Positions 49,512 through 59,767 of a DNA stretch of 64,000 bases are shown one piece after another. The stretch's first letter is position 1; the number at the start of each line of letters is the position of its first letter. Both the position numbers and the translations under genes were made by a program. This DNA comes from Gymnopus androsaceus JB14. Lineage: Eukaryota > Basidiomycota > Agaricomycetes > Agaricales > Omphalotaceae. The stretch covers positions 62,001 through 126,000 of the forward strand of contig ML769497.1 of the NCBI GenBank assembly GCA_009733575.1, in the 5' to 3' direction. Under the pieces are notes generated by a model. It saw only the letters and a program-made list of their open reading frames with translations. It ran no database searches and was not told where the DNA came from.

Positions 49512-51034
49512 ATGGACGCTTTAGAGCTCCTTGCTACACAAGCAGCAGCGCGGACACCAGCATGGACACCAGCACATGCACTTCAGTCCCAGCCAGTGCA
49601 CAGTCATACTCCTCAGACTCCTTTGCTTTATAATTACACAGAAAATAATGGCTACAGTGCTACGTCTCTGCCATACAGACAGCCAATAGTACCGGCCCAG
49701 TATTATCAGCTCCCCCCAACTCCAGCAGAAACCCCAAATGATGTTGGCCATTTTGCACTGTCACAAAATTGCATTCAGCACTATTCCGAACCATTGGGAA
49801 ACAAACCATACTCACCCATACTTCCCCAAGACAATATGATCTCATTCCGCATTCACGATACACCAGTCTCTGAAAAAGACAAACCAGGCTCAGATGCATG
49901 GTGGCGTCTGCAGGACAAGTTTTTCAACTACAAGAGTCTGTCAAGTGAAAAGGAGAATACTCAGGGACCCAAAAGCCCCTCGAAAGCTCAGGGGCCCAAA
50001 AGTCCACCAAAAGCTGAACAGAAGGCAAAGAAAAAACTCGACTCAAAGCCCAAAGCAGCAGTAGCAGAGAAGGGGAAGTGGAAAAGGGGCACTGGGAGCA
50101 AATCTGGGTCAACAAACCATAGGGAAGGTGGAGACTCGGATGTTGAGATAGAGCTTCTGACACCTGAAGATGTGAAAGCAGCAGCATTGAAGGACCCAGA
50201 AGATGAGAAGAAGGCAGGAGTTTCGGAAGAAGACAAGGTCACTCTGGTTAAGTACCTCACCATGGCTGAACGGTGGAAGAATTTCAAGTTGCGACAGGGT
50301 GCACTGATGGTTTCCATGAGTGCTTGATTGATAGGACAAGATCCTCATTGAACGTACCTTCACAGGCTGCTTCAGACATATTCAAAGGTTTCTATTCGCC
50401 TACGCAGCTCACAAACGCCTGGAAGACAATCCGGGACAAATATAAGGCTGTTCGGGAGTGTCAGGAGCATACAGGTGGAGGCGATGGTGACGCTGACTGT
50501 GATGATGAGAAGAGAAGAAAGAGAGCCACTAAGCGAGGCAAAAGGAAGTATTCCAACAAAGTCCTGAATGCATTTGAGGCCTCAGAAATATTTGAGCTAT
50601 TAGACAAAGTGTACGTGCCTTGTGGTCCCCCAATTCTTCTCCAAACTAATGCATTACATCCTAGGGCCCACAATGACAGTAGTGTTGTCCATGGCCATAA
50701 TATGAACTCCACGAGTTGGCTCTCTGACAGCAGTGATGAGGAAGATGAGAAGCCAAAGAAAAAGAAAGCCAAGTTGATGAAACATGAGTCCAGTGATGAT
50801 GACAATGAAAATAGGGCCCGCGGTAAATTGCTTGCAGATGCTGTTGGGGCAACTCGAGACAAGGCAAAGGCAGCGGAAGATATAGAGCGAAAGAAATACG
50901 AGCTTGCTTTGAAGAGGGACAAGAGAGAGGAAGAAGCAAAAGCAGAGGAGCTAAGATTGGCAGTTGCAAACCAGAGGAATGTGAAATGGTTGCGTGCGGA
51001 AAAGATGATGGCTTCCCCAATCAAAGCTATTTGA
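49512..51034 (+). CDS. Harbinger accessory Myb/SANT-like protein, frame broken in the middle
   Basis: Two overlapping frames (49512-50327 and 50273-51034) encode one protein. The first part is Pro/Gln/Thr-rich and then Lys-rich (KSPSKAQGPKSPPKAEQKA), leading to KVTLVKYLTMAERWKNFK. The second resumes CFHECLIDRTRSSLN...ASDIFKGFYSPTQLTNAWKTIRDKYK. This is the helical trihelix/Myb-like DNA-binding module that accompanies Harbinger transposases and helps bring them to the transposon ends in the nucleus. A charged helical tail (EDIERKKYELALKRDKREE) follows. The shift at about 50300 could be a short intron or a one-base indel (VATGC versus LRQGA). Confidence 0.7.
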
Positions 51035-51140
51035 GCAAAGGGGGAGGCACTCGCTGAAAGGTTGTGTGCTGAGGAAGGGTTGTAAACAAGTTTTTATTTC
51101 AATTTGTTTCCAATTGCGTTTTTGTACAATAAAGATTCAT

Positions 51141-52930
51141 TTAATATGGTTTAAAACATAGAATAATTATCCATAAGTAGCTTGCAACAAAGAAGGCCTG
51201 TGCAATAAAAATCATCCCCTTCAAGATCAGCATCACACTCAGCAACCTCAACCAAAGCATCAACAACATCGGCCTCTTCCACACCACCTGTAAAGCCAGA
51301 TATTGTATAGGGATTGTTGCCAAAAACTTCAAGTATGTTGTGTACGATCATCAAGGACTCAATGAGCTTGTAGACATCTCCAAGATTGCGACCAGGGATG
51401 CATCGAAGTATAGGAAACCATCCCTTCAACCGACCAAACCCATGCTCTACAAAAATGTGCATGCATGAGAGCTGCTTGTTCCACTTTTTGCATTGGCTTG
51501 CTTCAGCAGGATTGGAGGTGAGGTCATAGTCATTGAAGGGGCGGATGGTGAACTTTGTAAGAGGATAGCCTACAGGATATCAGCAATGGTACAAAGTAGA
51601 AAATATGATAACGCACCTTTATCAACCAATATAAACTCATGCGCTTGAAAGTACCGGTCACGATACAACCACAAATGAGAATTTTGAAAGACTCGACTGT
51701 TGTTCACAGAACCAGGCCATCCAAGCTCGTGAGATGTGAAGACCCTGCGATGGTCGACCATTGCTTGCATGATAAGCTGCGAAAAGGTTAGACAGATGCC
51801 CATAGAGTTTCTGACAATTACTTGCTGCATAAAATTTCTTTCGACACCAATATCCATATGGATTGATCAATGGCTGGTTCATGAGTCTGAACAGACACCC
51901 ATCTGCAGTCCCCAAGACATCCCGGAAAGCCCTTTTCAGCAAATTTCTCCGAAATGTAATCCTGGCGAGTCTCTCCAGGCCAAGCAAGATAATCTGAAAG
52001 ACATTGCACTGCACCCATGACACGATGCATATAGTTGTACACAGAGCCCTCAGCTACAGCCATGACAGTGGCCATTTTCACCAAACTTTCAGTCCCAACT
52101 CTGATTAAGAATGCAGCAAGTTGGTAGCGGACAGGGCGTTGAGGACAATTAGAGGTTGAAATGAAGCTATCATCATCAGCGATGAGGTCATGTATGTGCC
52201 AGAAGGCATCGCAGGCCATTCTAGAGTTGGTATTCAATAAAGAAACAGGAACTTTCAAGGAATACCACTCACCAAAACCAAGACTTAAACCAACGTTCCG
52301 AAAATGAATAGAGCAACAGATCGAAGAACTCTTCACGTTTTTCCGGTTGTAAGGACCATGTCAACTGGATCTTGAGCCACATTGGGCAGCTTTTGCTTCA
52401 GATAGTGTTGGACATGGGTATGGGCCAGGGGTATGGCGGGTATGGGTGGGGGTACAAGCCCTTTGTACCTGCAGAATTTTAAAGTCATTTCTGAGAGTCC
52501 TGAGATGACAAATTCATTTTATTCTGGCTTATACTTCTTATTTAACATAATTTTAACAGTTATTCATCCTCTTCCTCTTCTGTATGCCATTATTACTCAA
52601 AAACCCATGAGGAAATACCATGGTATTGTGGGTATGGGTCTGGAGGATATGGGTATGGGTCAGTGCTCTGATATGCATGGGTATACCCATGTCCAACCCT
52701 AGCTTCAGAGAAAGCCATGCTAGCAACCGTGAGCGCAACTAACTCCTCCTCTGAGTCATTGGCATCAAGGAGTAGAAGGATAGCAAGGGTTTCAAGGTTG
52801 GCAGCAGAATGAGCAAGAGGATTCAAAGATTTTTGTAGCCGTTGTCGATGCCATCGCGCCATAGGCAGCATCAACATCGACGTCAAGTTCAACAAGTGTC
52901 CGAATCTGATCGGATTTACTAAGCGACATC
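51141..52930 (-). pseudogene. PIF/Harbinger DDE transposase, disrupted
   Basis: The reading begins with ATG at about 52930 inside the right terminal repeat (MSLSKSDQIRTLVELD). Recognisable parts are RYQLAAFLIRVGTESLVKM, MAVAEGSVYNYMHRV, the first acidic motif ADGCLFRLMNQPL with YWCRKKFYA, GWPGSVNNSRVF then FILVDKG for the second Asp, and FVEHGFGRLKGWFPIL for the Glu region. The catalytic D-D-E pattern can therefore be traced. The gene is dead: a 299-bp MITE splits the N-terminal part, and the frame changes between PGCLG and TADGC near 51915 and again after CRKKFYAAS near 51835. Confidence 0.8.
52403..52701. mobile_element. hAT-type MITE with perfect 8-bp target duplication
   Basis: The ends are TAGTGTTGGACATGGGTAT and its inverted partner ATACCCATGTCCAACCCTA (one mismatch). 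The flanks are GCTTCAGA at 52395-52402 and again at 52702-52709, an exact 8-bp duplication as made by hAT transposases. The interior consists partly of GGGTATGG minisatellite units near both ends. The element is 299 bp and non-coding. Confidence 0.9.
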
Positions 52931-52985
52931 AGATATATTGCTTTCAAAATTTCACTCGAAAAATATCTCTTAATTGAATTGGACT
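52920..52985 (-). repeat. Right terminal inverted repeat of the Harbinger element
   Basis: It is the inverted counterpart of 49003-49069. Its inner part also holds the transposase start codon. Confidence 0.85.
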
Positions 52986-54942
52986 TTTTGTCATTTGAAA
53001 CCGAATTTGACTGTCCGACAGTTTTCAATTTTATACTTATATTTGAGCCTGCCGGATGAGCGCTTATCTACTTGTATATTGTCAACAACAATACTCAGGT
53101 TTTTCGTCCACACTCGCGTCACATTGGCCTCGCCTCCTTGGAATTCTGCTCAGCAGCTGTTTTCTCAACCCTTGAATTGAACTGCAGATTTATGCTCACC
53201 ACTCATTGCCTTGCTCAGCCCGTTAACTCAAGTTCGTACATCTGCAAAAATTATGGCTACAGCTACAGTCCACCTATCCACACTTGACTCTTGCTACGAA
53301 CTTGGCTGGCAACGATGGATTTCGCTGACGTTGGGAATTCATCTTAACAAGGGAAAAGCAGCGACAGAGATCAAGGGGACCTGAGTGCAGGTGTAGATGG
53401 TGGAAGGGGAGTTGGTGGTGGTGGAGAGACAAAGCAGGCGGGATAACAGGAGGGAACTGCTGGTGCTGTGGGTGGTATGGTGGTTATGCCTGGAATGAGC
53501 TCGACCATGCGTAGTTGCTTGATCAGGTTTGTTTTGCGCTTTGTTTTTCTCAAAGCTGAGCTGTACTGCTACAATTAGTGCACCATACCTTACGCTTCCT
53601 CAGAATGGAACACATGATACTTGAAGGGTCATAATTTGATTTGGGAGATTCAGGCGTTGCCGGCAACCCGAGCCTTCATGAGGACGTTGTTGCTGGATCC
53701 AGAGGAGTGAGGACATTGAGGAGAATGAGGAAGGCGAAGACAATGAAGAGAAACCCCAGAGGTCTAAACCGTTGTGTAGACCTCTCAAATCGAAGACGAC
53801 CAAGAAATCCTCCTTTTCCCCCAACAAAGCCTCTGCTGCTGCTTCGCATGCCCCTATACTCCCACTCCTAATCCAAAGCCCAAATGTTATATCGCTCGGA
53901 AATGCGTCTCCAAAGCTGGTGGGGCTATCGGAGCTCAATCAGAGGACATTGGAGGTGAGTCGGAAGAGGGGATTTGGTAAGCTGGGTGTGGGTGGTCCAG
54001 CACTGGGGTTGATGTGGAGACAAGACATGATGATATACGTTTGCCCTGTCATCATCCTCAGGCGCGTGGAGTCTGGTGAAGGCTGAAAATCGTACTTTAC
54101 ACAAGCTCTGAAATTTTCAGACATATGTTAAGAGTTTCCTGCATTTCTGGTCTCATTATTCATGTCCAATAAAGGATGAGGAAAAGTTGATGTTGCTGAA
54201 TACATGAAACTAAATATCTAAAGGTGCTGGCATTAGAGGCTGCATAGGTCCGCGTTTCTTATATCCGCTTTCATGAAAGCTAATGCGTATTTGGAAAGTA
54301 GGCTGGTGCTTTGCGTGAGGCATCCTTTTCTGTACTCATAATGAATGTGTTTCTGAATTTTAAATGCAGGGTTATGGAACTGCAGGCAATCATTTTTGGT
54401 CTGTCCTCCAGCATCTAGAAAATTGGGCGAGATTCAAGCTGTACTTGTGGGAAGCCCTGCCCTGCTGAAGAAGGGCAAGTGGGAAGGTCAATCCAGTGAA
54501 GCATGTGATGTGCAACTTTACTAACGATTCATCAACACAGGATAGACGAATGCCGTTGCTCATCCAGGCTAGGAAATGATTTTATTTCTTGCATTTTGAT
54601 GCTTTTATGATTTAGCCCCATTGGCTCAATATGGATTTCTAAAAATCACTTTACCTTTGTGTTTGCAGTTATATCAATACTTTCTTCTTCTTGCAATTGG
54701 TTCAGTGAAGTTGGATTGGAAGCTTTGGTCTTAAACTTGGTCTTAAAACCAATGAGGAGAATATTCCCGGCTTTAATCATCTATGCGATGCTTTGAACTC
54801 GTATTTCTGCAGTCCCAAGGTCAATCAGAGGCTCCATATGGTACAGGTGGTTAGTCTTTTTTAGTTATCTGAGGCAATCCAGAGGACTTCTTAAGTTGAT
54901 TTTGCTCTTGGGACTTCAAGCTCAGTTGGCGCGCCTCTACAA

Positions 54943-55176
54943 CTCTGATACCATATCTATCATAAGACAGATGGCAATCGTGGACTGTAAGTCAAGGTGA
55001 AGAGAACAAGTCCACACAAGAAGTCCAAGTCAATGATCATTAGTATACAAAAGTGCTGAAATTGGAACACATTGGCATTCAGAGACTGGTCTGTATCTCT
55101 TTTCTTGCTCGTTTATCATCTTCACTTGACTTTTTTTCCTTTTGTTGTGGAGCGTAACTCTCTCCAATCAACAACA
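54943..55176 (-). mobile_element. Possible Copia-type LTR remnant with tRNA-Met primer-binding site
   Basis: On the minus strand, TGGTATCAGAG (54953-54943) matches the initiator-Met primer-binding site used by Ty1/Copia elements. It is preceded by about 220 bases starting TGTTGTTGATTGG, with a CT-rich end, as an LTR would be. The LTR 3' terminus is not a clear CA and no second LTR was found. Confidence 0.3.
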
Positions 55177-55489
55177 AGGTAGTGACACTGAGCACTGTTT
55201 TTGCTACGCCGCAGTAGTGGCACCTTCATAACTTATATCATCTATAGATGGTCATCCACAGAAAACAAGTATCAAATTGGTTGAATCTTTTGTGGGGCAT
55301 TAATTTCCAGATTGCAACCTCTGTGGGGTTTTGCCAGAGATCTCACTTGCACTTGCTTGTGCTTGTGCTCTTACAATCCCATTCTGGTTGTGCAGCGGTC
55401 TAGAGCTTCATGGGATGCCCTGGTACTCAACTGATGGACTTATAGACCAATGATTGTGGAGCTTTCTTCATGCATTAGTTGACTCCAGT

Positions 55490-55640
55490 GAGGCTTCTTA
55501 ACTTCATTGGGAGCTGGTTTTGCTGACCTTTGTTTGTAAGATGGTCAGCTCTCTCATTTCCTTCAATCCCAATATGACCTTTTATGCAGTTCATTGTAGT
55601 TGATGCCATGCTTTTGCAGGATTGCAACAGTAGCTTACCA
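55490..55640 (-). pseudogene. RNase H remnant of a non-LTR retrotransposon
   Basis: The minus strand encodes KGHIGIEGNERADHLTNKG, the C-terminal RNase H signature (GHxGIxGNExAD) of I/Tad-type retrotransposons. Flanking frames are broken and no reverse transcriptase is visible. Confidence 0.65.
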
Positions 55641-55950
55641 AGTTAAAGGGTTCTCCTGTGAGGCCCAATATGGGGAAAATATCTCATTCAGCTGGGAACT
55701 AGATAGGCAAGCAAATCTATTGGTAAGAGGCACCAGTACTCCAACCAGTGCTAGCCTCCTTTAGCAAGCAAGGGCCCCATACAATTTAAAATGCCTCAAG
55801 ATTGCTAGTGCTATTGCAAGAAGCTTTCTTCAAGGGCCTTCTGACCTCCTCTGACCTCATCTAGGTGACATATTTATCATCAGAATTGCGGGCTCCCTAA
55901 TGCTCAATGATGTATAAATATGCAATTACTCGTCTAGAGAGCATACCAAC

Positions 55951-58404
55951 ATGGACCCCCCAACCTACTTCATAGTGATCAGCATTGCTGCTTTCATATA
56001 TGTATTCTACAAGGCCACTAAGTGCTCTGTGCTCGACGATATACCAGGACCTGCCTCCAAATCCTTTCTCTTGGGTGAGTTTAAATAATCTCCATACCCT
56101 CATCAAAACAGGATATTGAAGATATTTGCAGGTAACCTGGGCGAACTACTGCTGAACCAAGCAGGCTTGGTGAGCATTCTTGTCTACTGTTCCATGGATA
56201 CAATATTGACAGTGGTACTTCCAGACAGATTTCTCGTGGCAAGAGACTTACGGTGATGTGGTGAAGTTCAAGGCTTTATGTGGGGTGTGTAGCAATGCAA
56301 TGGTTTATTCAAATTGCTTATACTATCCGGCTTGATAGATCAATCACTTTCTAATTTCCAACCCCAGAGCTCTCCAGCATATCCTTCAAACGTCTGGATA
56401 TTGATGGGGCAAATTTCAGGAGCGTAAAGAGCTCACCAGAATGATATCTGGGAAAGGGATCTTCTGGGTAGATGGTTTGTAACTGCTACTAATTTTCTGG
56501 AGCACATTTGAATGTTGTCGCACTGTCACAGACAATGCACATAAAAGGCAACAAAAAGTCATGCTTCCGGGTTTCAGGACACCTGAAACTAAAAATTTTT
56601 TACCTTTGTTCCTATCCTGTGCAGCCTCGGTACGCAGATGCTATTTTCTAATTTCTCGTCTCTGTCAGTGTTAAATAGTCTCATATAGCTGTCCAGACAC
56701 TGGAGTGATCACCTCATCTCTTTGGAGAAGGATCAGTTGCATGTCTTCAACATTTCAGAATGGGCTTCTAGAGCCACTTTGGATGCACTCGGTCAAGGTT
56801 AGTTCAATGCTGGCTAATAAATTGACTTCTTACAGTTGCCTTTAGCGGCCTTTGACTACAACTTTGGAGCTACTGGCAATCATGATAATGAGCTGGGTCA
56901 AGTTTACCCAAACATGATGTTAGTGTTATGGGCTACCACCTTTCTGATTTGCATTTCACTGAGTAGCATTGTTGTTGTAGATTTAATGCATTTGGCTCCC
57001 CTTCAAAAACTACTCTGGTGATGCTGGAGCTCCTCCAGTTCCTTCCAACTTCCCTCGTGGAGTTCCTCAATAGTAACAACCTAAGCCGCAGAGTTGCTGT
57101 CCTCCTAAAGGTTGCCAATGTTGCAAATGCCATTGCTAAAGAGCTTATATCGAAAAAGTCTGAAGTACTGCTTGAAGGAAAAGGCAAGAAAGATCTCATG
57201 AGTTTGCTAGGTAAGTATGATGTCATTTTGCCGACCTATCTAACAGGAGCATTCAGTCAAGGCCAATGCTGGAGAGAACCCCAGAGGCCAACTCAGTGAG
57301 GACAAAATACTTTTGCCAATGCGGTCTGTGCTATTTACATCTGAATATACTAAAGCTTACAAGATTTTGATATAGCGCTCTGATTTTTGCTGGGCATGAA
57401 ACTACCGGAAACACCTTGGCTTGGCTTCTTTATGAGCTTGCTCAAAGCCCTGAACTACAGGGCAAACTTTGTGCAGAAATACGTGCTGCTGAAAAAGCTG
57501 CTTCTTTATGAGGAGAGTCTGAACTGAGTATTGAAGATTTGGAAGGAATGTCCCTGCTCGGCGCTACAGTTAGGGTTTGTGCTCCATCATTCATGTGCAA
57601 TCAGAGGCTCTCTTTGACTTTCTACTGGCCACAGGAAACACTTCGCTTTTATCCAGCGGTTTTGCATCTTTTCAGGACTGCTAAAGAGGATGATGTGCTT
57701 CCACTTTCAGCTCCCATCATTATGACAAATGGAGAAATCCTTACGGAAATAAAAATGCCGAAAGGCTCCAGAGTTGCCCTTTCCATTCCTGCATACAATA
57801 GGCTTGTGAATGCTTTTACTTTATATCTCATTTTACTAACAAACTCATATAGGAATAAGATCATTTTTGGTGAAGGTAAGTCATCCTGCTTCCTGGTGGT
57901 CATCTTCAACGTCTTTTCAAGATGCACACATGTTCAACCCCTACTGCTGGCTGGAGCCTGAGCATGTAAAGAAAGGCAGGGCTTCTCTGGGCCCATTTGC
58001 AAATATGTAAGTATAGAAACTATCTTGTATGAAAACAATGCCAATCGCTTCATCCAGTGCGACTTTTTCTGGCGGGATTCGTTCATAAGTGCGCCGACTC
58101 TGTATTTTCGCGTATCAATGACATTTCGGACCATTATGTAGATGCCTTGGCTGGAGATTCGCGTAAGTGGGCTCAGGCTTGTTATTTCTTTAGAGTGGGT
58201 TAACATTTGTTGGTTTCTAGCATAATTGAACTGCAAGCGTTCACAGTGGAGTTGCTGAGCAATTTTCAATTCTCTGCGGCACCCAAAACTGAGAGAATTA
58301 GGCGTGAATCAGCTATATTCATGGTACCCACAATTGAAGGTGAAGTCGAGAATGGGGCTCAGCTTCCTTTGAGAGTGGCTTTTGCTCCAAAAGGTGATGA
58401 ATAA
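55951..58404 (+). pseudogene. Cytochrome P450 pseudogene
   Basis: The start MDPPTYFIVISIAAFIYVFY is a membrane anchor followed by DDIPGPASKSFLLG. Conserved parts follow: ISNPRALQHILQTSGY, RKELTRMISGKGIFW, HKRQQKVMLPGFRTPETK, LIFAGHETTGNTLAW (I-helix AGxET), ETLRFYPAV (ExxR), and the haem loop FSGGIRS + CLGWRF with its cysteine at 58143-58145. Lesions: an in-frame TGA at 56402-56404, another at 57509-57511 (where Arg is expected), and the donor of the intron inside the haem loop reads ATAAGT (58085) instead of GTAAGT. All three are C-to-T or G-to-A type or equivalent changes that end the frame. The gene ends at 58404. In life it would have been an ER-anchored monooxygenase. Confidence 0.85.
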
Positions 58405-59217
58405 GGGAAATCTGAATAACAGTGTGGATGAAGTATATTTATTATGGCTTACTATTTTCTTTTGCCCAATGAAAGTCTACGCCTGTGTATCTGGCTTGTT
58501 CTCACAACCAAAATGAAGAGAACAAGCAAAATAAATACTGGTCTTCCTTGAGATCATTGAGAAAACGGGAACCAGGATAAACGTACCAATTTAAGGCAAA
58601 AAGGCGTCATCGTGGGAGTTCCTTGTACTTGCGTAACTAGTCTGTCTGCAGTGCGTAGCTTTAATTTGAGCTTCAAAGAATTTGTCTGCACTTGGTCTGC
58701 ACCGATTTTCATTCTAAGTAGTACTGTATAATCTTAAGGACGATCTTGTGTGCTTGCTTGCTGTGAATTGATTACAATTAAAATCCCAACACCTTACTTC
58801 AGCTCTTTTTGTAGCACTTGACAGCACTAGAAGCGATATTCCCAAGATATTCCTGATGTAATATTAAGTATATGCATCCCAGATCAGATGGATAGGTGAC
58901 AGTTTCTGTGCACTCCGGTTTACTATCCGGCTCTGACGAGTATATTGATCTTCAGGCCAGCGGTCATTAACCCGAGGGCTTCCTCCAGGATTAACGAGCC
59001 TGGTGATTGGTTTGCAGACATTACGAGGGTTGTCATCCGCTAGTTCAGCAGCTTCATGCTAGACACTGGTTGATGGGCTCATCAGACTCCCCACCTAGTA
59101 CAGTATCTACACTAACATTGTACCAAATCTTCCAAATATTTATTTTTGCGAATTTGAAGATCAACGGGTTCATTTATCTTATCATGCTATATACGAGTTG
59201 CATTCAGGCGCAAGCAT
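58405..59217. other. Intergenic stretch, no gene recognised
   Basis: It lies between the P450 relic and the tRNA-Ile. It is AT-rich and has no recognisable exon. Confidence 0.4.
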
Positions 59218-59340
59218 GGCCGACTAGCTCAGTTGGTTAGAGCGTCGTGCAAATACGGAGGTTGTGGACACATTTGTTACCGATGTGTCCACAGCATCTG
59301 GTACACGCGAAGGTCTTGGGTTCGATCCCCACGTTGGCCA
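59218..59340 (+). tRNA. tRNA-Ile-like gene with a 49-nt hairpin intron and A at position 33
   Basis: The acceptor GGCCGAC (59218-59224) pairs with GTTGGCC (59333-59339), discriminator A59340. The D arm is GCTC/GAGC. The anticodon stem TCGTG/CGCGA encloses C-A-AAT-A, then 59256-59304, then A, giving anticodon AAU. The insert contains a perfect 10-bp stem, TGTGGACACA with TGTGTCCACA. The T loop TTCGATC is normal. Oddities: position 33, almost always U, is A here, and pair 49-65 is T-C. It could be functional with an unusual intron fold, or a decayed copy. A TTTTTTT run about 20 bases downstream could terminate Pol III. Confidence 0.75.
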
Positions 59341-59767
59341 TATGTGCTGTAGTTCATGATTTTTTTCTTGGATTTTTGACAGTTGCATTGAACCTCAATA
59401 CTGTTCCTCCTTTTCCCAACTCAGGATGTGTTACAACTACACGTATAAAGGATCTTCTCCCCTCCACCAAATGCACTGTATCACTCGCAATAACATCCAC
59501 CCATTTCTTATTCAAACATGCATATGTGTGCCAGTACAAGAACAAAAACTCGCAAAAAATGATGCCCAATTGCCAGGTCTACTCGTATATAATGTAGTAG
59601 AGCCATTTACCCATAACAATAATAAAAACGTAAAGGAAAGGAATGCTAAGAATGTGCTTTTGAGTCGAGCTGTGGAATTCCGAGAAGCAACAACGAAAGA
59701 GAAAACCGGAACCGATAACATGCTAAACGTCAAGATCAATCCACCTCATCAAGCTTCGTCCCCTCCT
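59341..59767. other. Short intergenic region after the tRNA
   Basis: It holds the Pol III T-run at about 59360 and the 3' flank of the LAM gene. No other feature was recognised. Confidence 0.5.

Larger units (their letters stand above)
49003..52985. mobile_element. PIF/Harbinger-type DNA transposon, inactive
   Basis: Terminal inverted repeats of 66-67 bp (49003-49069 and 52920-52985) differ by three substitutions and one T. Between them are two convergent genes: a plus-strand DNA-binding accessory ORF and a minus-strand DDE transposase. This two-gene layout is standard for PIF/Harbinger. A 360-bp MITE sits at the inner edge of the left repeat and a 299-bp MITE interrupts the transposase. No clear 3-bp target duplication is visible at the outer ends. 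Confidence 0.8.
52986..55950. other. Transposon-relic region without intact genes
   Basis: Several compositionally coding-like pieces occur (Lys/Glu-rich frame near 53700-53900), but none carries a recognisable domain apart from the retroelement relics listed separately. Confidence 0.4.

Noticed and set aside
53600..53938. 113-codon minus frame and overlapping Lys/Glu-rich plus frame
   Set aside because: Low complexity and no family resemblance; likely relic or chance.
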